Source: Clostridium ihumii AP5
GTDB taxonomy: Bacteria > Bacillota > Clostridia > Clostridiales > Clostridiaceae
DNA: 48,781 bases
Direction of reading: 5' to 3'
Assembly: GCF_000612845.1 (NCBI RefSeq)
Contig: NZ_CCAT010000053.1
Coordinates: forward strand, 1 to 48,781
The notes beneath the pieces are model-generated. The model ran no database searches. It saw nothing but the letters and a program-made list of their open reading frames with translations, and was not told where the DNA came from. The position numbers and the translations under genes are program-made. Of this stretch, positions 17,541-26,226 are shown in pieces (the stretch's first letter is position 1; each line of letters begins with the position of its first letter).

Positions 17541-17569
17541 AATAGCTAGCCTTAGGCTAGTTATTTTCA
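17541..17569 (+). terminator. Terminator of the ABC exporter operon
   Basis: AATAGCTAGCC (17541-17551) pairs with GGCTAGTTATT (17555-17565) with one mismatch. It is followed by TTCAT, a weak tail. Confidence 0.65.
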
Positions 17570-17621
17570 TATTAAAAACTAAAAACGCTCAGCTACGAAG
17601 GCGGGAAAATTATTATTTGTT

Positions 17622-17643
17622 GTAGGCGAGGTTTTAACCTTGC
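17622..17643. repeat. Dispersed palindrome GGCGAGGTTTTAACCTTGC
   Basis: AAGGTT/AACCTT-type dyad. The same core occurs at 24620-24640 and, as CCAGGTTTCAACCTTGC, at 24877-24892. Confidence 0.6.
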
Positions 17644-17726
17644 AAAAACAAACAAATTTGAAAGCAGTAATATAAAATCAAACTACATTTTATGTAAAAA
17701 TATAATAAAAGGTATAGTGCTTGCTA

Positions 17727-17775
17727 CGTAGAGTGGAATTCATTCTACCTGTTCTTTGATTCACATCAAAATCTA
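17727..17775. repeat. Dispersed copy of the GTAGGGTGGAATTCATTCCACC element
   Basis: GTAGAGTGGAATTCATTCTACCTGTTCTTTGATTC-like; its centre is a dyad on GAATTC (AGAGTGGAATTCATTCTACCT). It is related to three tandem copies at 26230, 26362 and 26495. Confidence 0.65.
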
Positions 17776-17919
17776 AAACCGCAAAGATTGAAAATGTATC
17801 TATATGGGAAACATAAATTAAATAAAAAAATATTTGTTATTTTTAAGAATAACCTAAAATTGACGATATAATTATAAAATAGGAAAAACTAACTATGATA
17901 TAAGAAAGGAATTATATAA

Positions 17920-18639
17920 ATGGATGAATTATCAATTAATAATAAAAGAATACTTATAGTAGATGACGAAGTTGAAATACTAAAACTTTTATCTACAGTT
18001 TTAAGAAAAGAAGGCTTAAATCATGTTTATACAGCAGATACTGGAGCTAAGGCTCTAGAAGTTTTTAAAGAAGTAAATCCAGAACTAGTAGTTCTTGATA
18101 TAATGCTTCCTGATATGGAAGGATATGAAGTATGCAAAAAAATGAGGGAAACATCAATGGTGCCAGTATTATTTTTATCAGCTAAAAACGAAGAACTTGA
18201 TAGAATACTAGGATTTGCAATTGGTGCAGATGATTACATAACAAAACCATTTAGTCCTAAGGAAGTAGCATATAGAATAAAAGCACATTTAAGAAGAAGC
18301 AATTATGTAGCTAATGCACAAAATGAAAGTCATGAAATAAAATTTGGACCATTCACATTAAATGAAGATAATTTTGAATTAAGAAAAAATGGAGAATTAA
18401 TAGAACTAAAAGCAAAGGAATTTAAACTTTTAAATTATTTAGCCATTAATAAAAATCAAATAGTTAGTAAAGAAAGTATATGTGATAAAGTTTGGGGAGA
18501 AGACTATATAGGATTTGATAATACTATAATGGTACATATAAGAAGACTTAGAGAAAAAATAGAAGAAAATCCATCTAAGCCAAAATTTCTTGTAACAGCT
18601 AAAGGTCTTGGCTACAAACTTGTTGTAAAGGACGAATAA
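17920..18639 (+). CDS. OmpR-family response regulator
   Basis: This 239-residue protein has a receiver domain (DDE near 15-17, phospho-acceptor Asp60 in VVLDIMLPD, Lys in TKPFSP) and a C-terminal winged helix (about 140-238, ICDKVWGEDYIGFDNTIMVH). AAAGGA lies before ATG. The kinase gene starts 4 nt after its stop. It lies directly downstream of a three-gene ABC exporter, the usual arrangement for sensing antimicrobial peptides, so that operon is the likeliest target. Confidence 0.93.
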   Translation: MDELSINNKRILIVDDEVEILKLLSTVLRKEGLNHVYTADTGAKALEVFKEVNPELVVLDIMLPDMEGYEVCKKMRETSMVPVLFLSAKNEELDRILGFAIGADDYITKPFSPKEVAYRIKAHLRRSNYVANAQNESHEIKFGPFTLNEDNFELRKNGELIELKAKEFKLLNYLAINKNQIVSKESICDKVWGEDYIGFDNTIMVHIRRLREKIEENPSKPKFLVTAKGLGYKLVVKDE

Positions 18640-18642
18640 TAT

Positions 18643-20070
18643 ATGAATGTTAAAATTACTTCAAGATTTATAATTACTATAGTTGTAGTAAATATACTAA
18701 TATTTTTTATAAATATCATTGTTGGATTTTCAACAATGATAAAAAATGAAGCATATGGTTTTAATTTTTTAAGACCAATATCTTATGAAAATAAAAAGAT
18801 TGATCCAGAAAGTTTTACTAGAGAATTTGGAAAAAATATATATTTGGAAAATGGAAAACTAGAAATAAGTGAACAAGGGAAAAAAGTTCTTGATGAAAAT
18901 GAACTTTGGATTCAAGTTTTAAATGAAAATGGAAATGAAGTATTAAACTATAGAAAACCGTCTGAAGTTCAAAATAAATATACACCAATAGAAATTATAA
19001 ATACTTATAAATACATAGGCGGTGCAGAAGGTGTGAATTCTATTTTAGTAAGTAGTACTGAGATAAATGGGCAGCAATTGAGTTATATAATTAATTTTGA
19101 TTATTATAAATTAAATAAAAGCATAATATTGTATGATGGAGATGTTTTAGTAAAAATTCTTAGAGCTATATTATCTGCTGTACTTATTATGGATAGTATT
19201 ATTGCAATATTAGCTGGATATTTATTTAGCAGAAAACTTACAAAGCCAGTTAAAAATATAATTGGAGGCGTTACTACACTTTCAAAAAATGATTATAATC
19301 TTGAATTTAGAGAAAGAGGATTATATAAAGATGTATATGCAAACTTAAATAATCTTTCAAGGACTCTTAAAAATAATGAACGTGAAAGAAAAAAATTAGA
19401 AAAAATGCGTGAAGAATGGATTGCCAATATTTCGCATGATATAAAAACACCATTAGCATCCATAAGGGGTTATGCAGAACTTATGAATGGTGACTATGAT
19501 TTCACTGTAGATGAAGCAAAAGAATATGGAGAAATAATTTACGATAAATCACTCTATATAACAGAACTTGTTAATGATTTAAATTTAAGCACAAGACTTA
19601 AAAATAATGCATTAAATTTAAATAAGAAAAAAGTTAACTTAGTATCATTAACTAAAGATGTAGTAATTGCAATATTAAATGATCAAAAATATAGCGATAG
19701 AGATATTGAATTTAATACTAAGGTAGAAGTCGATGAAAAAGAAGTAGATATAATCCTTATGAAACGCTGCCTAACTAATTTAATATTTAATGCTATAGCA
19801 CATAATAACGAAGATGTAGAAATAAAGGTTAACTTTGAAAAGAAAAATGATAAAACTTATATAACTATTGAGGATAATGGAAGAGGTATAAATGAAGAAG
19901 ATTTAAAACATATTTTCGATAGATACTATAGAGGAACCAACACTGGTGAAGCACATAAAGGCTCTGGACTTGGAACAGCCATTTCCAAGGAAATAGTTAA
20001 AAATCACGGTGGAGACATAGAAATTGAAAGTAAGCTAAATAAAGGTACAAAAATAACCATAATTTTATAA
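18643..20070 (+). CDS. Membrane sensor histidine kinase (HAMP type)
   Basis: This 475-residue kinase has TM1 at about 9-31, a ~145-residue outside sensor domain and TM2 at about 179-203. HAMP follows at about 203-255. The dimerisation/phosphorylation box is ISHDIKTPLASIRGYAE with His265. The ATPase domain shows NAIAHNNED (N box), DNGRGI (G1) and GSGLGTAIS (G2). The outside domain is a large sensor rather than the intramembrane BceS type, so it likely senses a ligand directly. A terminator follows. Confidence 0.93.
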   Translation: MNVKITSRFIITIVVVNILIFFINIIVGFSTMIKNEAYGFNFLRPISYENKKIDPESFTREFGKNIYLENGKLEISEQGKKVLDENELWIQVLNENGNEVLNYRKPSEVQNKYTPIEIINTYKYIGGAEGVNSILVSSTEINGQQLSYIINFDYYKLNKSIILYDGDVLVKILRAILSAVLIMDSIIAILAGYLFSRKLTKPVKNIIGGVTTLSKNDYNLEFRERGLYKDVYANLNNLSRTLKNNERERKKLEKMREEWIANISHDIKTPLASIRGYAELMNGDYDFTVDEAKEYGEIIYDKSLYITELVNDLNLSTRLKNNALNLNKKKVNLVSLTKDVVIAILNDQKYSDRDIEFNTKVEVDEKEVDIILMKRCLTNLIFNAIAHNNEDVEIKVNFEKKNDKTYITIEDNGRGINEEDLKHIFDRYYRGTNTGEAHKGSGLGTAISKEIVKNHGGDIEIESKLNKGTKITIIL

Positions 20071-20075
20071 AAATA

Positions 20076-20108
20076 AAGCTTCTTAATATATATTGAGAAG
20101 CTTTTAGT
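20076..20108 (+). terminator. Terminator between the two two-component systems
   Basis: AAAGCTTCT (20076-20084) pairs with AGAAGCTTT (20096-20104), followed by TAGTATTT. It lies 8 bp before the next RBS, so it attenuates rather than fully separates the two operons. Confidence 0.6.
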
Positions 20109-20125
20109 ATTTAAGGAGGATAAGT

Positions 20126-20773
20126 ATGAACGTTCTAATTGCTGATGATGAAAAAAGCATGCTGAAAATACTTTCAACTTATTTTGAAAGAGAAGGATTT
20201 AATGTGATTATAGCTAACAATGGTGATGAAGCATTGAAAAAATTTCATTCAAATAAAATAGATTTAGCAATTTTAGATTGGATGATGCCAGAAATAAGTG
20301 GTATAGAAGTGTGTGAATATATAAAAGCTAATAGCAATATAAAAGTGTTAATTTTAACTGCAAAAAGTGAAAATGATGATGAAATTGAGGCATTAAATTG
20401 TGGAGCAGATGAATACATAAAGAAACCTTTTGATATTAGAGTGCTTTTAATAAGAGCTAAAAAACTTGTGAATTTTAATGAAGAAATAAGTTCAAATGAT
20501 ATAAAAATAAATTTAGAATTAGGAAAAGCTTATAAAAACAATGAAGTTTTAAAATTAACTAAAATAGAGTATGAATTGTTATTAACTTTTGTGAAAAACA
20601 GAGGTGTAATTTTATCAAGAGATAGGTTAATAGACTTAGTTTGGGGAATGGAATATGAAGGCGATTATAGAACTGTAGATACTCACATAAGAAGACTAAG
20701 AACTAAAATAGGTGAAAATCTTATAAAAACTTATAGAGGCATTGGTTACAGTATGGAGGAGGATAAAAATTAA
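20126..20773 (+). CDS. OmpR-family response regulator (second system)
   Basis: This 215-residue regulator has a receiver domain with phospho-acceptor Asp51 (LAILDWMMPE) and Lys in IKKPFD. A winged-helix domain follows (about 125-213, LIDLVWGMEYEGDYRTVDTHIRRLR). The RBS AAGGAGG is strong. Its last codons contain the GGAGGAGG that serves the overlapping kinase gene. Promoters with 11-bp direct repeats at 22135, 25132 and 26088 are candidate targets. Confidence 0.93.
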   Translation: MNVLIADDEKSMLKILSTYFEREGFNVIIANNGDEALKKFHSNKIDLAILDWMMPEISGIEVCEYIKANSNIKVLILTAKSENDDEIEALNCGADEYIKKPFDIRVLLIRAKKLVNFNEEISSNDIKINLELGKAYKNNEVLKLTKIEYELLLTFVKNRGVILSRDRLIDLVWGMEYEGDYRTVDTHIRRLRTKIGENLIKTYRGIGYSMEEDKN

Positions 20774-22139
20774 GATTAGCAACAAATTTACAATTGGTGT
20801 ATCTTCAATAGTTGTTATGGTATTTATTATTTCTATATTAACTAATATATTTTTAGTTGATAGATATTACATCTTTGAAAAAAGAAAAATATTAAATGAA
20901 GTTGCAAGTGAATTAAAAAGTAGTAATTTCAATAATATAGATAATAAATTAGAATCCATAGAGGAAAAAAACAATATAACTATTGTATATTCAAATTTTA
21001 ATGAGAGCATAGAGAGTATTAATGAAAATGTAATACAATCTTTAGATAAAAAAAAGATTAAGCTAAATAAATTTTGGATAACAGAAGATACATTAGAAAG
21101 TTTAAATGAAAAAAGCATAAATAAAATTTATGATCAAGGAATAACAAAGTATAAAGTATTAGCTAAATTTATAAAAATAGACCAATATATATTTGCAATA
21201 TGTATGCCATTACCACATATGAGTGAAACTATTAAAATCATAAATAAATTTAATATAATTTTAATGATGTTTTCTATAATATTTATAGTATTGCTTGTTG
21301 GAATCCTTTCAAGAAAAATTGTAAGTCCATTAGAAAATTTAAAAAAGTTATCTAGAGATATTGCATCATTAAATTTTAGAACAGAAGAAATAAAAACTAA
21401 TGATGAAATAGAAGAACTTTCTATTAGTATAAATAAAATGAGTGAAAGTCTAGATGAAGCACATAAAAAAATAAAGTTTCAAAATAAAAGCTTAAAAGAA
21501 TTAAACTCTGACATAGCACATGAGTTAAAAACACCATTAGCTTTAATCAAAGTATATGCAGAAGGAATTGAAGATGGATTAGATAATGGAACTTATATAA
21601 GTGAGATACAAGAACAAGTACACAACATGGACGAATTAATAGAAAAACTTTTATATTTATCAAGGATAGAAAATATAAAGTTAAATAAATCAACTTTTGA
21701 TTTGAAAGAAAAAACTATAAATATATTGAAAAAATATAAGCTTCTAATTGAAGATGCAGATATAAACTTAATCTTAAACATAAATGAAAATGAAAAATAT
21801 TTAATTCATGAAGATGAGGAATCTATTGATACTGTACTAAATAATTTAATTACTAATGCAATAAAATACACCAACAATAAAAAAATAGAAATATCAATTT
21901 TAAAGGATAAAAATAATATAAAATTTAAAATAAAAAATGGAATAGAAAAAAGTAGTGAAGATTTATTAGAGAACATATGGAATCCATTCTACGTTATTGA
22001 AAAATCAAGGAATAAAGAACTATCAGGCACAGGGCTAGGACTATCCATAGTGAGAAAGCTGTTAGAAAAGAACAATTTAAAATTTGGAATGGAGAATTAT
22101 AATAATGAAATTTTGTTTTATATAGATTTTAACGTGTAA
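20742..22139 (+). CDS. Membrane sensor histidine kinase (second system)
   Basis: This kinase (465 residues if from TTG 20742) has TM1 near 18-39, a ~120-residue outside sensor and TM2 near 170-190, then HAMP. The H box is DIAHELKTPLALIKVYAEG (His260), with LITNAIKYTN (N box) and GTGLGLSIV (G2). The start is doubtful. The only strong RBS, GGAGGAGG (20755-20762), sits after the TTG and 6 nt before an ATT at 20769, so ATT initiation giving 456 residues is possible. It overlaps the regulator gene by 32 nt, indicating coupled translation. Confidence 0.9.
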   Translation: MVTVWRRIKIKISNKFTIGVSSIVVMVFIISILTNIFLVDRYYIFEKRKILNEVASELKSSNFNNIDNKLESIEEKNNITIVYSNFNESIESINENVIQSLDKKKIKLNKFWITEDTLESLNEKSINKIYDQGITKYKVLAKFIKIDQYIFAICMPLPHMSETIKIINKFNIILMMFSIIFIVLLVGILSRKIVSPLENLKKLSRDIASLNFRTEEIKTNDEIEELSISINKMSESLDEAHKKIKFQNKSLKELNSDIAHELKTPLALIKVYAEGIEDGLDNGTYISEIQEQVHNMDELIEKLLYLSRIENIKLNKSTFDLKEKTINILKKYKLLIEDADINLILNINENEKYLIHEDEESIDTVLNNLITNAIKYTNNKKIEISILKDKNNIKFKIKNGIEKSSEDLLENIWNPFYVIEKSRNKELSGTGLGLSIVRKLLEKNNLKFGMENYNNEILFYIDFNV

Positions 22140-22167
22140 CATTCATGTAACACTTCTAAGGTATTTT
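22135..22167 (+). promoter_or_regulatory. PHO-box-like promoter of the GHL lipoprotein gene
   Basis: TGTAAC (22135-22140) and TGTAAC (22146-22151) form an 11-bp direct repeat. A 10-bp gap leads to the -10-like TATTTT (22162-22167). The same geometry recurs at two other promoters in the window. The leader would be only about 12 nt. Confidence 0.65.
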
Positions 22168-22185
22168 CTTTACGAGGTGATTGAA

Positions 22186-24486
22186 ATGAAAAGAATAATT
22201 GCATTAGTATTATCTATAACCATGGTAGGTTCTATAGTTTCAGGATGTGCAAAAAAAGAAATATCAGAATATAAAATATCGGATACAAAGTTAAATTTAG
22301 ATTTTGAATTTGATGTAGATCCAGAAACATTTAATCTGTCTGTTGAATCTAGTGGAGTTAAGGAGACTGTATCAGAACCATTAAATAATATGAAGTTTAG
22401 CAATTTAAAAAAGAGTAAAGATAATATATCTTGGAGTTATGATGAAAATAATATTGATGTTGATATTAAGAAAAAAGAGGAATATTTAGATGTATCTATA
22501 AAATCTAATAAAAATGATGATGAAAATAGTTTTCTTTGGCCAAGTATTAATGGGGAAAAATATATGTTACCATTAAATGAAGGAAAATATATTTCAAATG
22601 ATGATGATGTTTGGAAAGAATATTTTAAAGAGCAAGAACTAAAAGTAATAGAAACTTTTTCAATGCAATTCTTTGCTGTAGATAAGAAAGAATATTCCTT
22701 ATTATATGTAATAAAGAATCCATATAATAATACTATTAAATTTGATACAGAAAATAATATAAAATTTGGATTTGAACACCAATACCCATCTATAAATGGA
22801 AATAAAGAATATGGATTTAGAATATATTTAACTAAAAAGAATCCAGTAGATGTGGCAAAGACATATAGAAATTATATTGTTGAAAAAGGTGAATTTAAAA
22901 CATTAGAAGAAAAATCTAGAGAAAATAAAAATATTGAAAAATTATATGGTGCACCACATGTATATTTTTGGGATAAATCTATTATATCTGAAGAAAACAT
23001 AAAGTGGAGCTCATTGAAAAATAATATTCCAAACTCATTAAAAAATTGGATACAAGAGTTATTAAGAACTAAAGTTGAAGATGGTGAAGAACTTGCATTA
23101 GCATTTGATGATTTAGAAAACTTAGGATATGTAGATAAGTATACTAAAAATAGAGTTATTAAGGCATTTAGTGAAGTGTTAAAATTAAAAGAGTTTTATA
23201 ATGATAAGGTATTTAATTCAATAGATAGTGAAAGTAAAAAAATCATATCTAAAGGGATAAAAAACTTAAATGAAGTTGAAATTATAGATTTAAACAAAAG
23301 ATTATTAAAAAGTGAATTAGGAAGTAATGTAGATGATATAGATAAATGGGCTAATATGAACACGGTAGATGTGTTAAATGATATGAAAAATTCTGGAATA
23401 AATAATATGTGGATTGGGTTTGATGATTGGCAAAATGGATTCAATAAGCCTGAACTAGTTGAAACTGCTAATAAACTAGGATATTTAATTGGTACATATG
23501 ATTCATATCATTCAATTCATAAACCTGGTGAAGAAAAATGGATAACAGCTAAATTTTCAGATACATCACTTTATGATAATGCAACTGTAACAAATAAAGA
23601 TGGTAAGAAAATAGGTGGATTTCAGGGGACAGGAAGAAAATTAAATCCTACATTAGCAATGCCAAGTGTACGAGAAAGAGTATCACAAATTTTAGATACA
23701 GGATTAAAGTTCAATTCATGGTTTTTAGATACTGATGGAACTGGGGAAGTATTTGATGATTATTCTAGTGAACATATAACTACAGAAGAGCAAGATATAA
23801 AAGCAAGAATTGAAAGAATGGATTATCTTCAGAATGAAAAGAATATGGTAGTTGGAACTGAAGGCGGAAATGATTTTGCAAATAAGCATATAGCTTTTGC
23901 ACATGGAATTGAAACACCATCTTTTTCATGGATGGATAGTGATATGAGTAAAAATAAAGAAAGTGAATATTATGTTGGAAGATATTATTCAAGTAATAAT
24001 GGAGTTCCAGAGATGTTTTCAAAGGAAATTCCATTAAAAGATAAATATAAAAAACTATTTTTAGATACAAAGTATACAATTCCACTATATAAATTAGTTT
24101 ATAATGATTCAGTTATAACAACTCATTGGTGGGGATGGGGAACACTGAAAATAAAAGATGAAGTGGAAAATAGAATGCTTTATGAAATTTTATATAATGT
24201 TCCACCACTATACCACATTGATAGATATGAGTACGAAAAAAATAAAGATATCATAATAAATCATACAAAAATGTGGTCTGAATTTAGTAAAAAAGCAATT
24301 AATAAAGAAATGACAAATTATAAAGTATTATCTGATGATGGATTAATTCAAATGACTGAATACGGAAATGACTTAAAAGTAATAGCAAACTTTTCAAATA
24401 ATGAAGTTGAAGCAGAAGGACAGAAAATAAGTCCTAAATCATTAATAATAATATATAAAGATAAAACAGTAAGATATACACCATAA
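22186..24486 (+). CDS. Lipoprotein glycoside hydrolase, GH101/GH129-related (GHL)
   Basis: This 766-residue surface lipoprotein has a type II signal with lipobox SIVSGC (Cys21). The second half looks like PF11308 (hydrolases related to GH101): NNMWIGFDDWQNGFNKPELV, then WFLDTDGTGE with a candidate nucleophile Asp515, and VVGTEGGNDF with candidate acid/base Glu559. HWWGWG and LYNVPPLYHIDRYE follow. The 44-residue Asp-Glu spacing fits GH129/GH101. Such enzymes release O-linked galactosamine-containing sugars, but the substrate here is unproven. ATG at 22186 has GAGGTG 7 nt upstream. Confidence 0.8.
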   Translation: MKRIIALVLSITMVGSIVSGCAKKEISEYKISDTKLNLDFEFDVDPETFNLSVESSGVKETVSEPLNNMKFSNLKKSKDNISWSYDENNIDVDIKKKEEYLDVSIKSNKNDDENSFLWPSINGEKYMLPLNEGKYISNDDDVWKEYFKEQELKVIETFSMQFFAVDKKEYSLLYVIKNPYNNTIKFDTENNIKFGFEHQYPSINGNKEYGFRIYLTKKNPVDVAKTYRNYIVEKGEFKTLEEKSRENKNIEKLYGAPHVYFWDKSIISEENIKWSSLKNNIPNSLKNWIQELLRTKVEDGEELALAFDDLENLGYVDKYTKNRVIKAFSEVLKLKEFYNDKVFNSIDSESKKIISKGIKNLNEVEIIDLNKRLLKSELGSNVDDIDKWANMNTVDVLNDMKNSGINNMWIGFDDWQNGFNKPELVETANKLGYLIGTYDSYHSIHKPGEEKWITAKFSDTSLYDNATVTNKDGKKIGGFQGTGRKLNPTLAMPSVRERVSQILDTGLKFNSWFLDTDGTGEVFDDYSSEHITTEEQDIKARIERMDYLQNEKNMVVGTEGGNDFANKHIAFAHGIETPSFSWMDSDMSKNKESEYYVGRYYSSNNGVPEMFSKEIPLKDKYKKLFLDTKYTIPLYKLVYNDSVITTHWWGWGTLKIKDEVENRMLYEILYNVPPLYHIDRYEYEKNKDIIINHTKMWSEFSKKAINKEMTNYKVLSDDGLIQMTEYGNDLKVIANFSNNEVEAEGQKISPKSLIIIYKDKTVRYTP

Positions 24487-24518
24487 AAAACATTTAGATT
24501 TATATCTTAAACATTACG

Positions 24519-24563
24519 GCTGACTTTAAATAATTTTTAAACTATTTAAAGTCAGCTTTTTCT
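24519..24563 (+). terminator. Strong terminator after the GHL gene
   Basis: GCTGACTTTAAATA (24519-24532) pairs perfectly with TATTTAAAGTCAGC (24543-24556), followed by TTTTTCT. Confidence 0.9.
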
Positions 24564-24595
24564 ATTATATTGGTTAAAATTAAAATAATATTTAA

Positions 24596-24703
24596 AATTA
24601 AATTTACCAACAAATTCGTAGGCGAGGTTTTAACCTTGCTATTACACGTTATTAGTAACTTTAGAATGCGTAATAAAAAAACAAATTAATAATATTTTAT
24701 AAA
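24596..24703 (+). repeat. Direct repeat, copy 1 (about 108 bp)
   Basis: Begins AATTAAATTTACCAACAAATT and runs through the GGCGAGGTTTTAACCTTGC palindrome, then TATTACACGTTATTAGTAAC and TTTAGAAT to an ATTTTATAA end. Copy 2 is 254 bp downstream. Confidence 0.8.
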
Positions 24704-24849
24704 TCAATTTATAAAGAAATACTTATTTAAATAATTCATGTTCATTTATGAAAGAAAAAAGTTTTTCAATTGAGAAATCTAGTATTTTAGCATTTAAAAG
24801 TAAATCTAAAAATGTATTACTTAAAACACAAAGTAGAATTGATTTTATA

Positions 24850-24960
24850 AATTAAATGTACCAATAAATTGGTATGCCAGGTTTCAACCTTGCTATTACA
24901 CGTTATTAGTAACTTTAGAATATGTAATACAAAAAAACAAATTAATTTAGAATTTTATAA
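24850..24960 (+). repeat. Direct repeat, copy 2 (about 111 bp)
   Basis: About 85% similar to copy 1. TATTACACGTTATTAGTAAC and TTTAGAATA/G are identical; the palindrome has drifted to CCAGGTTTCAACCTTGC. Confidence 0.8.
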
Positions 24961-25131
24961 GGGACTGACTTCGGATATTTATATAATTAAATTATTTAAA
25001 ATGGTATTAAATTTAGATAAGTCAATTAGCCCATGAGGGGTATGTCCATCTTGTTGATTAGTATATTTTAGATTAAAACCAATAAATTTTAGCAAGGATA
25101 TAGTACTAAAAAATAAAAAAGCAATTTGAAT

Positions 25132-25164
25132 TGTAACATTGTCGTAACAAGAAAAAGATATATT
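25132..25164 (+). promoter_or_regulatory. PHO-box-like promoter of the metallophosphoesterase gene
   Basis: TGTAAC (25132-25137) and CGTAAC (25143-25148) are an 11-bp direct repeat, followed after exactly 10 bp by TATATT (25159-25164). Confidence 0.65.
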
Positions 25165-25216
25165 TTCATAGAACAACATATCTAATAAACTTACTAAAAG
25201 AAAAGGATGAATATAT

Positions 25217-26044
25217 ATGAAAGTATTTATAAAAATAATATCTTGGAATTTAGCATTTATATTTTTTGCTATTGCATATGTAACTTTTATAGAAAGAAAT
25301 TTACTTATCACAAAAACTCATACTATAACTGTTAATGAAAAAGGTGAACATGAATTAAGAGTGGTCCAATTTACTGACACCCAATTAGGAGAATATTACA
25401 ATTTAAATAATCTTGAAAAAGCAGTAAAAAAAATAAATAAATTAAATGCAGATATAGTAGTTTTTACTGGTGATCTAATAGACAATGCATCAATATATGA
25501 TGATTTATACAATGTGTCAGAAGTACTTAAAAAAATAGAATGCAATATTGGAAAGTACGCTATATATGGAAATCATGATTATGGTGGAGGAGCATCACTA
25601 CATTATGAAAACATAATGAATGAAGCTGGATTTGAAGTATTAACAAATGAAAATAGAACGATTGAATTTAATAATCAATTCATAAATATTTTTGGAGCTG
25701 ATGATGGACTAATGGGAAATCAGAATTCATATGAAACTATGTATAATATTGATAACAATGGAGTAAATCTATTATTACTGCATGAACCAGACTTAATAGA
25801 TCAGTACATTGAATACCCTATTGATTTAGTTCTAAGTGGACATAGTCATGGTGGACAAATATACATACCTTTTTATGGTCCATTAAAAACAACATTATTA
25901 GCAGAAAAATACACCAAAGGGGTCTACAACATAAATAATGAAAGAGGAACTATGTTATATGTCAGCAGTGGATTAGGAAATACAAAATTACCATTTAGAT
26001 TTGGAAACATACCTGAAGTATCATTATTTAAATTGAAAGTTTAA
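25217..26044 (+). CDS. Membrane-anchored metallophosphoesterase (YkuE-like)
   Basis: This 275-residue enzyme has an N-terminal membrane anchor (4-26) and a calcineurin-like metal centre outside: FTDTQLGEY (D-x-[HQ]), FTGDLIDN (GD), YGNHDYGG (GNHD), LLLHEPD and LSGHSHGGQ (GHSH). The first motif has Gln in place of the usual His. Family members cleave phosphomono- or diesters, including UDP-glucose-type substrates or phospholipid head groups. It lies alone behind the PHO-box-like promoter at 25132, which suggests a role in phosphate scavenging. Confidence 0.85.
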   Translation: MKVFIKIISWNLAFIFFAIAYVTFIERNLLITKTHTITVNEKGEHELRVVQFTDTQLGEYYNLNNLEKAVKKINKLNADIVVFTGDLIDNASIYDDLYNVSEVLKKIECNIGKYAIYGNHDYGGGASLHYENIMNEAGFEVLTNENRTIEFNNQFINIFGADDGLMGNQNSYETMYNIDNNGVNLLLLHEPDLIDQYIEYPIDLVLSGHSHGGQIYIPFYGPLKTTLLAEKYTKGVYNINNERGTMLYVSSGLGNTKLPFRFGNIPEVSLFKLKV

Positions 26045-26087
26045 TCTTAGAAGTCAACTCAAAAATCTTGTTAAAATAACATAACAA

Positions 26088-26120
26088 TGTCATACTACTG
26101 TAACTTTAAGGTAATATAAT
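26088..26120 (+). promoter_or_regulatory. PHO-box-like promoter in front of the tandem repeats
   Basis: TGTCAT (26088-26093) and TGTAAC (26099-26104) form an 11-bp direct repeat like a classical PHO box, followed after exactly 10 bp by a perfect TATAAT (26115-26120). Confidence 0.7.
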
Positions 26121-26226
26121 AAAAACGTTATGATGTGAAAAATTTATAAATAATTATATTCTATAAAATTAATAAATTTAAAAATAAAATTCATGATTTT
26201 TCAATGTAGGGTAAAATTCATTATTT

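Larger units (their letters stand above)
17570..17919. other. Intergenic region with two dispersed repeat elements
   Basis: It holds the GTAGGCGAGGTTTTAACCTT palindrome (17622-17643) and one copy of the GTAGAGTGGAATTCATTCTA element (17728-17775). No ORF with an RBS was seen. The promoter for the two-component pair should be in the last 80 bp (TATAATTATAAAAT near 17865). Confidence 0.55.
24564..25131. other. Intergenic region with a 110-bp direct repeat
   Basis: The only structure seen is the duplicated element described separately. ORFs crossing it are not preceded by an RBS. Confidence 0.5.

Noticed and set aside
24704-24849. Riboswitch before the metallophosphoesterase gene
   Set aside because: No conserved aptamer core recognised; the segment lies upstream of the promoter at 25132.
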